NCBI RefSeq assembly: GCF_040436345.1 | Contig: NC_133221.1 | Location: forward strand, 16,613,165-16,677,164 | Direction of reading: 5' to 3' | DNA length: 64,000 nt | From: Pagrus major | Taxonomy: Eukaryota > Chordata > Actinopteri > Spariformes > Sparidae | Part shown: positions 33,679-45,600 of the stretch, in pieces | Position numbering within the stretch: position 1 is the stretch's first letter | Layout: the number at the start of each line of letters is the position of its first letter | Program-made: the position numbers and the translations under genes | Notes under the pieces: model-generated | Databases searched by the model: none | The model's input: the letters and a program-made list of their open reading frames with translations, nothing else | Told to the model about the DNA's origin: nothing

Positions 33679-35513
33679 TTATTGTTCCTTGCTGTCGCTC
33701 TTTTCTTTGTTCATTTTCTTCATCTTCATTCGCCGGTTCTGAAACCAGATTTTGACCTGCCTCTCGGTCAGATTCAGGACCCTAGCGACCTCGAACCGGC
33801 GGTCTCGAGTCAGATACATATTGAACAAAAACTCCTTTTCCAGTTCGAGAGTCTGGTACTTTGTGTAAGGGCATCGCTTCTTCCTCGTGGAGCGGGCGTG
33901 TATCCAATTTGCCACTGGGTTATCTGCAAATACATAACATAACGATAATAATAATAATAAGGACAGATTTTACAAGGGAAACACTGTGAGACATTTAAAA
34001 AAAATGCAGCAATAACAAGTGAGCATTTTGAAAACACTATAACTCATCAGAACTAAAAAAAATAATGTCAATTAGACACATGTTTGGTGTTTCCCATTAA
34101 AGCTAAGCTGATAGTAAACATTTTGAGTAAAGATTCTCAGCCTCTATCTATCCAACCTTACACTGATTTGCTTCCTTGTCCCCTTAACTTGTGAGTAACA
34201 CCGTCGTAAAATACTCAATGCGCTTATTCACTTTATTGGCCCATAAAATGGCCCGTGGTTCAAGCCTTTACAGGTCCGTGGTGAAAGTCCTCCAGTATGT
34301 CCCTACATTCCTCAAGTTGGCTGGAAGAGTCATGTGAATTTGTGTTGGACCCAGAGAAGAGAGCAAATGTTTCATATGTAACTATATGCATATCACCTTC
34401 TCATTATTATGTGGGCACTGTACCACTGGGGATCAAATAGAGCCAAAATGTGGCTTTCCCCTCTCACTATGGGCCTACGTTAATACAGAAAAAATAAAAA
34501 TTGCGTCTGAAAGTCGGCTTACAGGACCTGGCGTGCCGTATGTAAAGCCACGGGGTCAAAACATGGTCGTAAAAAAATGCATCATAAGGCTTTAAATGAT
34601 GAATATTGATGCATGTGTCAGTTTAGGTTGCTCACTTTAAAAGAGCACCTTGCGTGTTTTTAACATTATATGCAACAGCCTTCCAAATTCAACGTCTTCC
34701 TGTAGCTTTGAGTCCATGTTTACAACCCCGTCTGGTTTATAGCCCCAATATTAGCCTCGTAGCGTTTGTCTTTTATAGTTCCTAAAGCTTCCCCCCCCCA
34801 CCCCAGCAGAGGCGATTCAGACAGAGCTGGACTGAAAAAGGCAGCATGAAACAGCTTATAATTTCATGTTATAGAGGACGTTAAAACGCCTTTGAGCTAA
34901 GTTAGCTTTACACAACCCCAAACCAAAACTCCAACCCGGCTGTAAAAGACAGGAGCTTGAACTTACTCGGATCTAGCTCCGGCTTCTCCTCTTTATGTTT
35001 TCCTGAAGCCAGCAGCTCCGACTCGGGAGAAGGGATACTCTGCTGCGCCTTCTCTCGCGTGTCAGTGGATGAGCAGTACAGATAATCCGTGTAGGTCCGT
35101 CCGCTGGAGCCGAGACACTCTCCGGCTCTGTGCTCCTGAAAGGCGTCGGGCTTCAGCCCATAGTGCCTGCCGTTCCCCGGATAGCCATGGAAAGGCACGG
35201 CGCCTGATATCGGCTCCAGCCATGACCGCATATACCTCGAGTCTGTGCCTAAGTGCGGTTGGTGACTGTATGGATGGTAAACCACTGATGACTGGGAGTG
35301 TACGGGGGCCCAGGAGGTGGAGAAGACGGGTGCCTTGGGTGCGAAGCTGCAGGAAGGATAGTCAGCACACTCCGGTACTAGAGACGTCGGACGAGGGCCG
35401 GCTGGGTGCGAACCGGGAGCCGAAAAGCGAGTTGCAGCAGCAAGGACATCCTCGTTCTCATGGTTGATCAAGGAGTCCACATAATAATTACTTATGGGAC
35501 CCGTGGTCGACAT
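33679..35513 (-). CDS. hoxc9a: Hoxc9a homeodomain transcription factor (2 exons)
   Basis: Group-9 (Abd-B type) Hox factor of the thoracic-lumbar region. Exon 1 is 34967-35513 and exon 2 is 33679-33923; the donor GTAAGT begins at 34966 and the acceptor GCAG ends at 33924. The product is 263 residues (human HOXC9: 260). The start [19 protein letters not shown] and the joint [20 protein letters not shown] identify group 9. The ANW tryptophan (about residue 189) replaces the hexapeptide as the PBX contact. The homeodomain is at about 195-254, with [17 protein letters not shown] (Phe where HOXC9 has Tyr). The tail [11 protein letters not shown] is short. No anomalies. Confidence 0.97.
33924..34966 (-). 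other. hoxc9a intron with clustered Abd-B/Cdx-type sites
   Basis: 1,043 nt. Around 34202-34253 it holds GTCGTAAA, TTTATTGG and CCATAAAA within about 50 bp, all forms bound by posterior Hox or Cdx proteins. The rest is unremarkable. Confidence 0.5.
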
Positions 35514-35630
35514 GTCGAAGCCTCCCCGACTCTTTTACATGCATCCGATTATTATATGGAGTGTATGTGTACTTTTTTATCTAGCCATAGAACAATCAAG
35601 GCAGGTAATTATTTCTCAACGCTTCCCTGG

Positions 35631-35658
35631 CTGCGATTGGCTGCCTCGCCGACACGTG
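35631..35658 (-). promoter_or_regulatory. hoxc9a proximal E-box + CCAAT module
   Basis: On the minus strand CACGTG (35658-35653) is followed after 12 nt by CCAATCGCAG (35640-35631), about 120-145 bp upstream of the ATG. Same design as before hoxc4a and hoxc10a. Confidence 0.5.
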
Positions 35659-36077
35659 ATTATATTTACCCCCACAAAAATTGTACAGTGGATCAATGCG
35701 CCACTTATCCTGGGATACCATTGCACATAAATCGGATTAAAGAATGTGCTCTTTTGCTCCCTTTCCTGGACGTATTAGAGGTAACCAACAACCATGTTTC
35801 TTTGAGAAGAAAATATGCTTTTGCAGCGCTTATGGTGGCTCTTTTTTTTCCAGTCGCAGTGCAGACCTGCGCACATTACGAGCAAGGCACTATTTGATGG
35901 TGTAATCAATCTCTGTCAGGCAAAATCTACCGTAGTCCCACGTTACAGCAACGGATAGTATTACAGCATTAAAGTATTTATCGTATCGTTGACGCCTTTT
36001 ATCTTTATCAAACCAGCAGCACATTTGATAAAGTGAAAGGTTTATAACTTCCTGAGGAATGCTGTTTATTTCTCAAT

Positions 36078-36102
36078 AGAGAGAGAGAGAGAGAGAGAGA
36101 GG
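36078..36102. repeat. (GA)n microsatellite
   Basis: About 12 GA units upstream of hoxc9a. Confidence 0.9.
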
Positions 36103-36426
36103 GAGAAGCCTGCACAGTAGCTACATACAGAGCAGACAGACCAGGAGAAGAGAGAGGATCAAAATACGGGATGCAGGATACACTGACAATAAAGTTTGCA
36201 CTGTTTTAACGAGGGCGCAGCAGACCAAACATTTCCTAAATGGGATCTGCGGAGATAGGAGAGGAGGGGATTCAGATTCTTGACAAGCAGCCCACTCCAG
36301 CGGGCTATATTCGGCTAGTGACCGTTCATGATTTTATACCCATCAATAAATTTTAACGAGGACCATTTGATTGTTCATAAACGTGTCGTTAATACGACTG
36401 CATCCGAGTTCATCGCTCCACATAAA

Positions 36427-36475
36427 ACCACCACCACTACCACCACCACCACCACCAGCAGCAGCAGCAGCATCA
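36427..36475. repeat. (CAC)n-(CAG)n triplet repeat
   Basis: Roughly ten ACC/CAC units followed by five CAG units, about 900 bp upstream of hoxc9a. Not in a recognised reading frame. Confidence 0.9.
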
Positions 36476-38394
36476 ACTGTATGTGCATGTGAAACAATCC
36501 CTATCAACCAGAGAGGCCGAGGACAGGAAAGAGCAGAGCACGGGAGGTAAAAGGGTTCGTTAAAGGGCTAACTAGGTGAAAGCTTTCATAACAGGGATAA
36601 TGTTACTGTTGTATCTAATGGCAGGAGTTTACTGTTTTGCCGTGCGATATACTGGCGTGGCTTGTCAGTTAGTAGGCTGTGAAACAACCATGAACTCTTG
36701 TGCAGGGCTGCAGAAAATAACAGAGTATTAAAACAGGATGGAGAAAGAGTCACAGGGAACACAAATTAGACTAATCGATACATAAATACTGAACGTTTAA
36801 TGCATTTGTGCAGATTGGATGATGGAAAAGGAGAAGCTAAAAGCTGCACATATTATATTTACATCATGTGCTGGAGTATATTTGTGCATTTTGAGAGACG
36901 GTGATGTTACAATGAGTGTTATGGTCATGAGCTTTAATATTACGTGCATGCATGTATGTTTTGTATATGCTTTTTGTTTTGTGTCGGAGGCTATTTATTC
37001 TATTTGATACGTATGATTATGGTGCGTAATTGCTGTTTTGATGTCTGTAAAGTTGTCTTTCTTCCCCCTTACACTGAAGGATTGTTGAATTGAATTATTG
37101 CGCTCCTTCAGACGAGTAACTAAATATAAGACCGTGTAGACCTGACAGTCATTATGTGCAAAAGTGAAATTACAGTGGTGCAGCCCAACAAACCGCACTC
37201 ATCCTGAAATTAACTCAAACACGTTACATTGCGCTCCACAAAAAGCAAAATAGGACGTGACAGCTTAACCAGAGAAATTTCAAAATAAATCCCAAATTGC
37301 AAGTCAGTCACTGTAAAGTGTTGAGATCATCGTCAAGCTTTACAAGGATCAAATGACGTCACCAATTAGCCTCGATTTAAATTCATCTTTAGTTCAAATA
37401 AATCCTCGCACGTCATCCAAACAACCTGATATAACACTTAATATTCTTGCTTCGTGGCGTTTAGGTAAATGTTATCTGTATGCGCATCAGGAAGTGCCGA
37501 TGTTTGTCATGGCTGCTGAGGTCAGATTCAACCATGAAATTTAAAAGGCCAGACGCCAGACCTTAACCCGGATAACGCCAAACGGTGTCCTGGTGTGTGC
37601 GCATGATGAATGCGCCAGTCTGTGGCGAGTCGAATATGTCCGCACTTGTTTACAGAAATGAATTTAGCACATCTTAAATTAGATCGCTTAAAAGTTGTGT
37701 GTTTTCTGCAGGCTGAAGGTCTGAGCCCGTTTATTCTACTGCTGCCAATTAAGCAGAATAATACAGCGTTTAATGGCCGTTTATTACCATAACATATGGC
37801 TTTATAATTACATCATAGAGCTGCTATCTATGCTATCTATGCTTAATGTCTAATGTGATCCAGCGAGTAATCCTCTGTAGACTACTGTTTTTGGTGTGTA
37901 TTTTTGAATATATGTGTGTTTTTGTGTGTGCGTGTATATGTGTGTGCGTGTGTGTGTGTGCGTGTCCACTAATAAGAGGTAAAATTGTTTTTACAGTGCA
38001 TCTATTCCACTTGTTTATCCCTGTTTGTTGTGCTCTAATAAAAGAAAGATTGTATCATTAAATATTGCTCTGGTGTTGTTTCATTATGTCTTTTGCTCTT
38101 TTTGTACCTCGACCATTTAAGGCTATATTGCCGAAAAAATGCCTCTTTGTTGCCCCTTTAAATGTTTCATATTTTCACTTCCTCTTTAATATTTTTCCCA
38201 GAAACGCAGCTTATTATGGTAAACAAAACAAAAAATATAGGATCGTCTGTTTCGTTTTGAACTTTATGTGTCACCAGAATATAAAAATGACGACCAGAGA
38301 GTGACAGATAAAGGAACAATGCATGATTAAAACTTAAGAATGAGACAATTAATAAGAAACTGTTAGTTTGCTGTTAGATGCAATCTGTGCTCGT

Positions 38395-38530
38395 CTACAG
38401 TCATGTCAGTTGTAGCTTATTTATACAGTCCAAAATCACAAATTCTCCTCCGAAGGCTTTACAGTCAACATGCGACACCCTCAATATTTAGACCCAATAA
38501 GATTATATGGAGCTTATTTTGTGTTTTCGA
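38395..38530. repeat. Degenerate teleost interspersed repeat fragment
   Basis: A stretch reading TTATTTATACAGTCCAAAAT, then AATTCTCCTCCGAAGGCTTTACAG, resembles the common fish repeat end with TTTATATAGC..CAAATCACAA..GGGCTTTACA. It is old and short, and I do not assign a family. Confidence 0.35.
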
Positions 38531-39549
38531 CTTTATACAATTCGGAGATACACTAGATTTGTCCTACAGCTCAAATGCGAAGTCAATTATAGGTTTATAA
38601 CGACTTAATTAATAAATCATGAGGACAACAATGCTTGAAACTGATGCAGCGGTGCAAGTCTGACTCTGACATTTCTCAATTTCACTATTAAGTTTCCCAT
38701 TAATAATAAAAAAAGAACAAATACGCTTTATATGGCTGCAGCATGAGCAAAAGACAGATCTGCGGGGTAATGCTCGAAGTGGACAGTGTTGTTTTTGTTT
38801 TGTATATAAAAGATATCGCGTATAACTGAAGTGGATGGTTGAAATATACAGACAAAAACATGACAGTAAGTCACAGTTTGGGTGCGTAGTCGCTGCCGCA
38901 GTGCACAGACGCTTCGTATTGACTTCAAATTACTGGCAAAATCAATTGTTTATGGACCTACGCCTTTAATCCAATACCTACACGTCACTTTGGTTAAAGC
39001 ATTTGTCGCCTAAATGCAGATTTTAGTGCAAAAAGTCCAAAGACAGATAACTACTGAACACTGCAGCCTCAATTAAGACCCTGAATTTGTCCGCAGGTTA
39101 AACAATACATCTTCAGACTACATCAAGCTCAGTGTAGCTGTGTGAGTGGTAGATGACAGGCCGCACATGACTCCACATTTGTGTCCTTGTACTCATAAAG
39201 CAGAAAGACTCGTCAGGCTGAGCATCAGGAAAATATGACTCATCCTCATTGTCAAGTGAGTCTGATATTTGTTTATTGCTACTTCCAACAGCACAACCCG
39301 TTTATGTCATTGCTGAGTGGATGAATAATTAGCGAACTATTAAAGTTATGCGTCGTGACATGATTTTCTCCTACTAGACGCGTACGATCGCATTTATTGG
39401 CTCCTGTGTAATGACAGGGTGGAGGCACATCAGTTATTCTTTTCATAATGGAGATGTTACATGTAATTTTTCTCCAAATTATAGTCACAACAAACAATAA
39501 CAGCACATTTTCCAAGGAAGCTACAGATCAAACAGGCCTTTCTCTCTTA

Positions 39550-39554
39550 TACAC

Positions 39555-39592
<38 letters not shown>

Positions 39593-39600
39593 GCACACAC
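39550..39600. repeat. (CA)n microsatellite with (CG)n core
   Basis: CA units interrupted by CGCGCGCG; alternating purine-pyrimidine of the kind that can adopt Z-DNA. Confidence 0.9.
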
Positions 39601-42012
39601 AACGCTATTTATCTGGTTTAGATAGAGGCGACAGTTGGATCATATTAAAGGCACATGGAAGAATCAAAGTGGACATCAGGAGTTATTCATAACGCCCCAT
39701 GTGCTGAGCAGAAAGCGCCGCACAGCCACGAGTGTGATCAGCTGAAAGGCCACAAATTATTATAATTATTAGCCAAATGTATCACAGTGTTTTCTATTGA
39801 GGATAACCGCTGCATATTACAGTTTCAAGGAATCAAAAAAACTCATCTCGGTTAAAGTAAATCCCAGAAGACGGCTTAAAAAGCCATTTTTTCTCTATCA
39901 GAACACCCTCCGTTTTACAAAACAACAACATCTGAGATCTATTGCTGATCAATACAACTATTCTCATGGTGAACAGGCCTGCAGCACTGATAAACATCAG
40001 CAATCTCGTCCTCCATAAATGCTCTCCTCGGTTAAAGAAGGCGAAGCATTTCTGTGAGATAATGATCATGACGCCTAAATGTAAAATAAGTGACATTTTG
40101 TCGCCTATATTGTTTCTGCATATACAGCTTCATTGATTCCAAAATCATTCAAAGCGGATAGAAATTACTCTCAATTATTCAGTGACATTAAAAAAATAAT
40201 AGAATATATAAAGTGTAGTTTTCAGTATTATTTCGCTAACGGTGTTCAAAATAATAAAACAAATCTTCATGTCAAAGAAAGAAAGTATAAATCCCTCGTC
40301 TTCTAAATTTAACCGCCACCTAACAAAAAGAAATCCTTCACGCATAAAATACGATGTGCGAAGATTTGCTCTCCATCACAAGAAAAGCGTAATGATATCT
40401 GTCAAAAAAGCATTAAAAAAAAGCAGAAGAAACGCCGTTAGCACATTTGCCTCATGTCTGATCGTGCCAGTGGCAGTAACCCATCTTGAGCTGTCCCAAG
40501 GAAGTGGCTGTCTAAAGCCTTCAGTTCCTGTGTGCGCCACTACAAAGTGAAAATAAATTGCTTTATGTGTATATGGTTTTAGGGTGAATCTGTGCAGCTC
40601 TCGGGGCTGTTTCCAGCGCTGTAAAGTCTTTGTCAGTGATGCATTCCAAGGGAGACACTCATTCACTGAGCTGAATGAAAGTGACTTTGGATTCCAGACT
40701 GTCTCTTCCAGTTGCACTAGCGCCAAAGGGAGGGGGGCTGAGAAAACAAGGGGAAATAGTGACCAGTATAAACACTGAGAGTCTCTAGCAGGGGAGATGC
40801 TGACTGCGCCTCAAGAACAGACTGTTCTATAAATAAGTGATTGTGTTTCTTTTAGATGAGCTCATCAATTTCCTGGAGACTTTTGATTTTCATTGATCTC
40901 CTTGGATTATTTTTCACGTATGCTTAAAAAAGCAACATTATTGTTCTCCAATAATGTTAGAAATCTAATGAATTCATGTTTTGGAGCGAGAGTTAAAGTT
41001 AGGCCTTTACTCGTGGTGGTCAGTGGCTAACTGGTGTGCTATACTGAATAAAAAAATTAGCCCATGTGTGGCGGCAATTAGTCAAATAATTCAGTGCTAA
41101 TGGGCCACAATGCAGTTTATAGTGTATTGTCGGCTGATTCTTAAGAATATAAAACTATCTTTATTTTCTAACTCAGTCCAAGTCTTAAAAATGTGTCTGA
41201 GTTAGTAAAATTAAAGCAATATATTTATATAAGATTACGCAGGCATCGTGAGCTCGTTAACAGGCCGGGATAAAACAAAACAACAAAGTTTAACTTCAAA
41301 CTTTGCACCGAAACTTAATTAATAATATCAAATTATGATATGAACGAGTTTAACAGCTTATTAATGATTGCAGGAGTTTGACTGAAAAAATAAAACAGGC
41401 CTTAATTAGCCTCAAAACGTGTCTTCTAATGGAATGACTGTCATGAGTATAAGTGATCTTATGTGTGTTAAAGTCTGTGGATGACATTTATTTCCTAAGT
41501 CAGAAGGATTTTAGATCATGTAGTGCCATATATATTTAATCTTAGGCTACTTTTCATGATAACACTCGCAAAAATGCGCACAGGAAATTGGAATTGCGAG
41601 ATATTTTGCAATAAAACATTTCAAGCAGCCGTGCATTGGCATTTACAGGAACGATAAGATGATGGATCTGTCAATACCCATCCATTTCCTGTTATAGACC
41701 CAGATGCATTCGTCAGATAAATGAATGAGGCAAATCTATCCATCTCTCCATCTTCCCATCTGCCCATTCAGATCATCATACAGCAGCTGACAGATGCAAT
41801 ACAACGCAGTCTAAAACTTTACCCCATGTTGTTTACAACCTATTCTCCTTCTGAGAGCCTCAGAAGGTTTTACAGCCCACCACAAAATAACAGCAAAGAA
41901 AGAAAACGTCTCTGTCCAAGGTATTGCAGCTCAGTTCATTTACAATGCCATTTGCGGGGAACCTGGGTGACTATAGGGGGTAATTCAGCGGAAATTGTGC
42001 CCTTGATGAAGA

Positions 42013-42103
42013 CGAACTGACGTAATCAAGGCAGTTTCTTGTTGCCGAGCCAGGAAGCCAACCCCAACAACATGAAACTACCTAAACCACGCTTCAGCTT
42101 CGC
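42013..42103 (-). ncRNA. mir196a: mir-196a precursor microRNA
   Basis: The exact 22-nt mature miR-196a lies on the minus strand at 42063-42084 (UAGGUAGUUUCAUG then UUGUUGGG). The opposite arm (42026-42047) carries CGGCAACAAGAAACTGCC, the usual miR-196a 3p arm, and pairs well. Outer stems (AGCTGAAGCGTGG against ACGTCAGTT) extend the hairpin. The position between hoxc9 and hoxc10 is the conserved HoxC site of miR-196. It represses group 6-8 Hox mRNAs, and matches are seen here after hoxc6a and hoxc8a. Confidence 0.97.
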
Positions 42104-42636
42104 GCAAAAGAGGGTTTTTTAAAAATCCATGGAGAGGAGATTGCAAAAGCCAAGTGAGGATTAACTCTATCCGGCACAGGGAGAAAAGGCGAGTACCAGC
42201 ACAATAAAACACACTGTGGTCTGCAAAGACTGCAATCAAGCTACTTTCTAAACACTGCCTGTAGACAACTTTTATAGCAACGCATGCCTTGACTAGTTTC
42301 CTCATAAAAATCCGTGTCAGTTTTAATGTGCTATTGTTCTTATTCCAAAAATAGCATTCGGCCAGCAGCTGCTCAAAATGAACAAACTTCAAAAAAAAAA
42401 ACCAGGTGCAGTAAAACACAATGCAAATTATTCAGCGAGCAAACATTTGGATCCCAGCGAGAAAGAAAACAGAAATCAGCAGCACGCTGATTGATATCAA
42501 CAGCGTCAGATAAACTATCGACGTGTGCAGGCGTGCACCATGCGTGCCACGAGAGCTGTCAAGCGAGCTGTCCTGACAGATGTGGCATACTTTCCGAAAC
42601 AGGAAATAAAGATATTACGTAGAAAATGAGTCCTAC

Positions 42637-42905
42637 CTTCACATGCCTCCTGCAGACGCCTTCCCGGGTAGCGGTTAGTTATCCACGTGTTTCGCCGTGA
42701 TGCTTGTTGTTATTATTGTTCCAGCAGCCGTCGCGGTCGCTGTCCCTTTTTTATCCACCATCTTTCCTATCTCCTGCTCCCATGAAGCTCCCATTATCCC
42801 GGTTTGGAAGGCGGCTGTTCCTTCCAGCCCAGCGCCTCGGCTGGATCCTGCATATTGCAGTCTCTGCTGTGTGGATTAGCCCTCCTCCACACACACCTTT
42901 AAACG
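42637..42905 (-). other. Candidate first exon of pri-miR-196a / upstream hoxc9a transcript
   Basis: A GC-richer, exon-like segment ends in GGCATGTGAAG and a donor GTAGGA (42636-42631) some 530 bp upstream of the mir-196a hairpin on the same strand. A TTTATGATC and TATAAT-like stretch lies just upstream (about 42925-42950). If real, mir-196a would be in the first intron. Confidence 0.25.
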
Positions 42906-43492
42906 CATCTTTACTGCTGCAGCACATTATATTTGCAGATCATAAAATCCACCCCCAACGCTTTCCAGGGCGAACCTGACATTAGAATTTTATGACCTTG
43001 ACTTACTGTGGTCACCTGGATAATATTTAAATCAACGTTATGGTCTCTCACTTCTATTAAAAGTGCCATAATCTCCCTTCTCTCATCCGCAGTGTCTCTC
43101 CCTCCCTCTCATTCGCAGCACTATACCAGGGGAAGGACAAAGTTGGTAATACCTTTCCGTTTCCCCCTCCTTTTATTGTTTTAGAATCGTTTGCCATGAC
43201 ATAGCTCAATATCGTCTTGTGCATGCACACTGTACACTGGCACAGCGACAGACACCAACGAAGAAGCTGCACAAGTGGCAAAACGTTCATTACAGCTCGG
43301 CTCACATGCCACGAGTTATTTATTAGACTGCGTGAGATTGCCTCCTCCTTTCGTTTGCTTCGTGTTATAATATAATTATCATTGCATTGAGGTAATAGCA
43401 CCTCACTGTTCCAGCTGCTGCAAGAGAGTTCACCTGGAACTCAAGACGAGTCTGCAGGTCGCAGCGTTGTATAGTTCATAAAGGAAGGCACG

Positions 43493-43493
<1 letters not shown>

Positions 43494-43535
<42 letters not shown>

Positions 43536-43544
43536 TGTTTTTAC

Positions 43545-43577
<33 letters not shown>
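43494..43577. repeat. Two (GT)n arrays in hoxc10a 3' flank
   Basis: GT runs at about 43494-43527 and 43549-43577, separated by ATATGTATG sequence; further short GT runs at 43648-43675. Confidence 0.9.
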
Positions 43578-43580
<3 letters not shown>

Positions 43581-43724
43581 ATTGATGAATGAATGCATTA
43601 TAAGATGACACATGCATTGTCCGTCTGTGTCTGTCATGTTTATGCATGTGTGTGTGTGTGTGCGTGTGTGTGTGTGCATGTATGTGAGTGTATATGTGAG
43701 TGTGTATGTTGGTTTTAAAGGTGT

Positions 43725-44581
43725 TCAGGAGTAGTTATAAACTGCACTCTGCTCCCTCTCTCGACTCTCCCTGCTCAGCTTCTTCAGCTTCATGCGTCTG
43801 TTTTGGAACCAGATCTTGACCTGTCTGTCGGTCAGGTTGATACTCCGGCTGATCTCCAGGCGGCGCTCCCGAGACAGATACATGTTGAACAAGAACTCCT
43901 TCTCCAGCTCCAGCGTCTGGTGCTTTGTGTAGGGACACCGCTTCTTCCTTCCACTTTTGGCTTTTAACCAGCTTCCCGTTGTCTTTTCCGCGGATAAATC
44001 ATCTACCGGAGCAAGAGAAATACAACAATGAGCAAGTGTGGCCAGAACCGGGCCAGCAATCTTGTGCAGAGATCATATTGCAGCTTTATAACCTCCATCA
44101 ATACACTGGATGCTACGTCCACGCCCATATCTCACATGCACATTCATCTGGATCAAAATGAGTAGTTTATAACCGAGCAGCTTTACCTGGGTGTGCACTC
44201 TCCGTGACTCTCGCCTGAACAAATGAGCATCCCACCTTTTTTGCCACAACTCCTACTGCTTCGAAATTGCTTTTTGTGTGTGATGTACAGCTATAATTAG
44301 ATCAAATCAAACTATGGTGTGTAAGCACTTTCTTTTGTCTCTGTTGGACCTCAGACTCTCGTAAAATTTTTATTACCTTTTGCACACCGGAGCCAAATGA
44401 TTTTTTTTTAGGGAGGGTTCATCCCAAAACAAAAGCAAGTCTCTGTAGCAACATAGCAGACTTAGGACAAATAAAAACAACACGCAATAAAGACAAAGAA
44501 ACAAGGCATGTCGGTGATGGCAGGGAGAATCACACTGCTGCACATTCAGTTAATTCCTTGATTAGCTCGCAGACTCTTGGG

Positions 44582-44631
<50 letters not shown>

Positions 44632-44734
44632 CAATGCGCAGGTTACAGTAATAATTACCCTAATGTGAACACTCAGTGTGTGGCCCACATTTAATCATTA
44701 ACCAAACATTTAATTCAGTAATATGGGACCAACA

Positions 44735-44790
<56 letters not shown>

Positions 44791-45523
44791 GCACAAAACA
44801 CACACACAAACACACACAAATAGACGGTCCTATGGCCTCCTTCAATTAAATTAAAATAAAATGAAAGGAGCTTGTCGGTCGTCGTGTATGAAGCTGTTAG
44901 CTGAATCCATAAATAACACAACAAACTGAAACTAATTATAAATAAGAGCTGAAGAAAAATGGCGGATGGGGTGTGCACTAACATCAGCTAGCTAGCCTCA
45001 ATTTATTAGGGCGATAATAATAATTTTTTTAAAAAAGATAGTAAACCTAATGGTGTGTGTGTTTGAAATAATACCAACCTGTCGTTGCCGTTTAATTAAA
45101 ATAGAAACTGTTTAACCTGCTCGCTAAACATATCGTGTTTTTATCAAACGGAAAAAAGACAAATTCGGTTCATTCCCATCAGGCTGCAGCTGCTAGCACG
45201 AAAGAAAAGACAGAAAAAATATCCCCAGACGTGGACTTTCACTTTAAATAATGATGTTATAAAAACAGAGCTGAATTATGTTAAATTATGTCTGCATCGA
45301 GGGAGAAAAGTGCAAATGTATTCGTGCTAAATGTTTTTTCTAATGCAGCACCCTGACATGTTAACTGGGGTTTTTTTAACTGTGACAAAATGTTTTCAAC
45401 TGTGCAGCACAACTGTAGAATTTAATGTTGACTCAAAACCAGAATTTTGACGCGTAAAATGGTTCATGTTAAAGATGTGTGCGTCTAACAGTGTAAATGA
45501 CCCTTGTAAGAGAGAGAGAGAAA

Positions 45524-45600
<77 letters not shown>

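Larger units (their letters stand above)
35659..42012. other. hoxc9a-mir-196a intergenic region
   Basis: 6.4 kb with no coding gene. It contains a (GA)n tract (36078-36102), a CAC/CAG triplet run (36427-36475), a palindromic CRE TGACGTCA at 37354-37361, a degenerate interspersed repeat at about 38395-38530, and CA arrays at 39550-39600. Confidence 0.5.
42104..43724. other. mir-196a-hoxc10a intergenic region
   Basis: 1.6 kb. Includes the candidate pri-miR-196a exon, a TTTTATGACC site overlapping a nuclear-receptor half-site TCAAGGTCA (minus strand, 42993-43001), and two GT arrays. The right part is hoxc10a 3' UTR with AATAAA on the minus strand at 43319-43324. Confidence 0.5.

Noticed and set aside
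36427-36475. CRISPR-like or tandem structured array
   Set aside because: Simple triplet microsatellite in a vertebrate genome; no spacers.
43735-43938. 67-codon frame over hoxc10a exon 2
   Set aside because: Shadow of the homeobox in another frame; the true frame gives a full Hox10 homeodomain ending at 43725.
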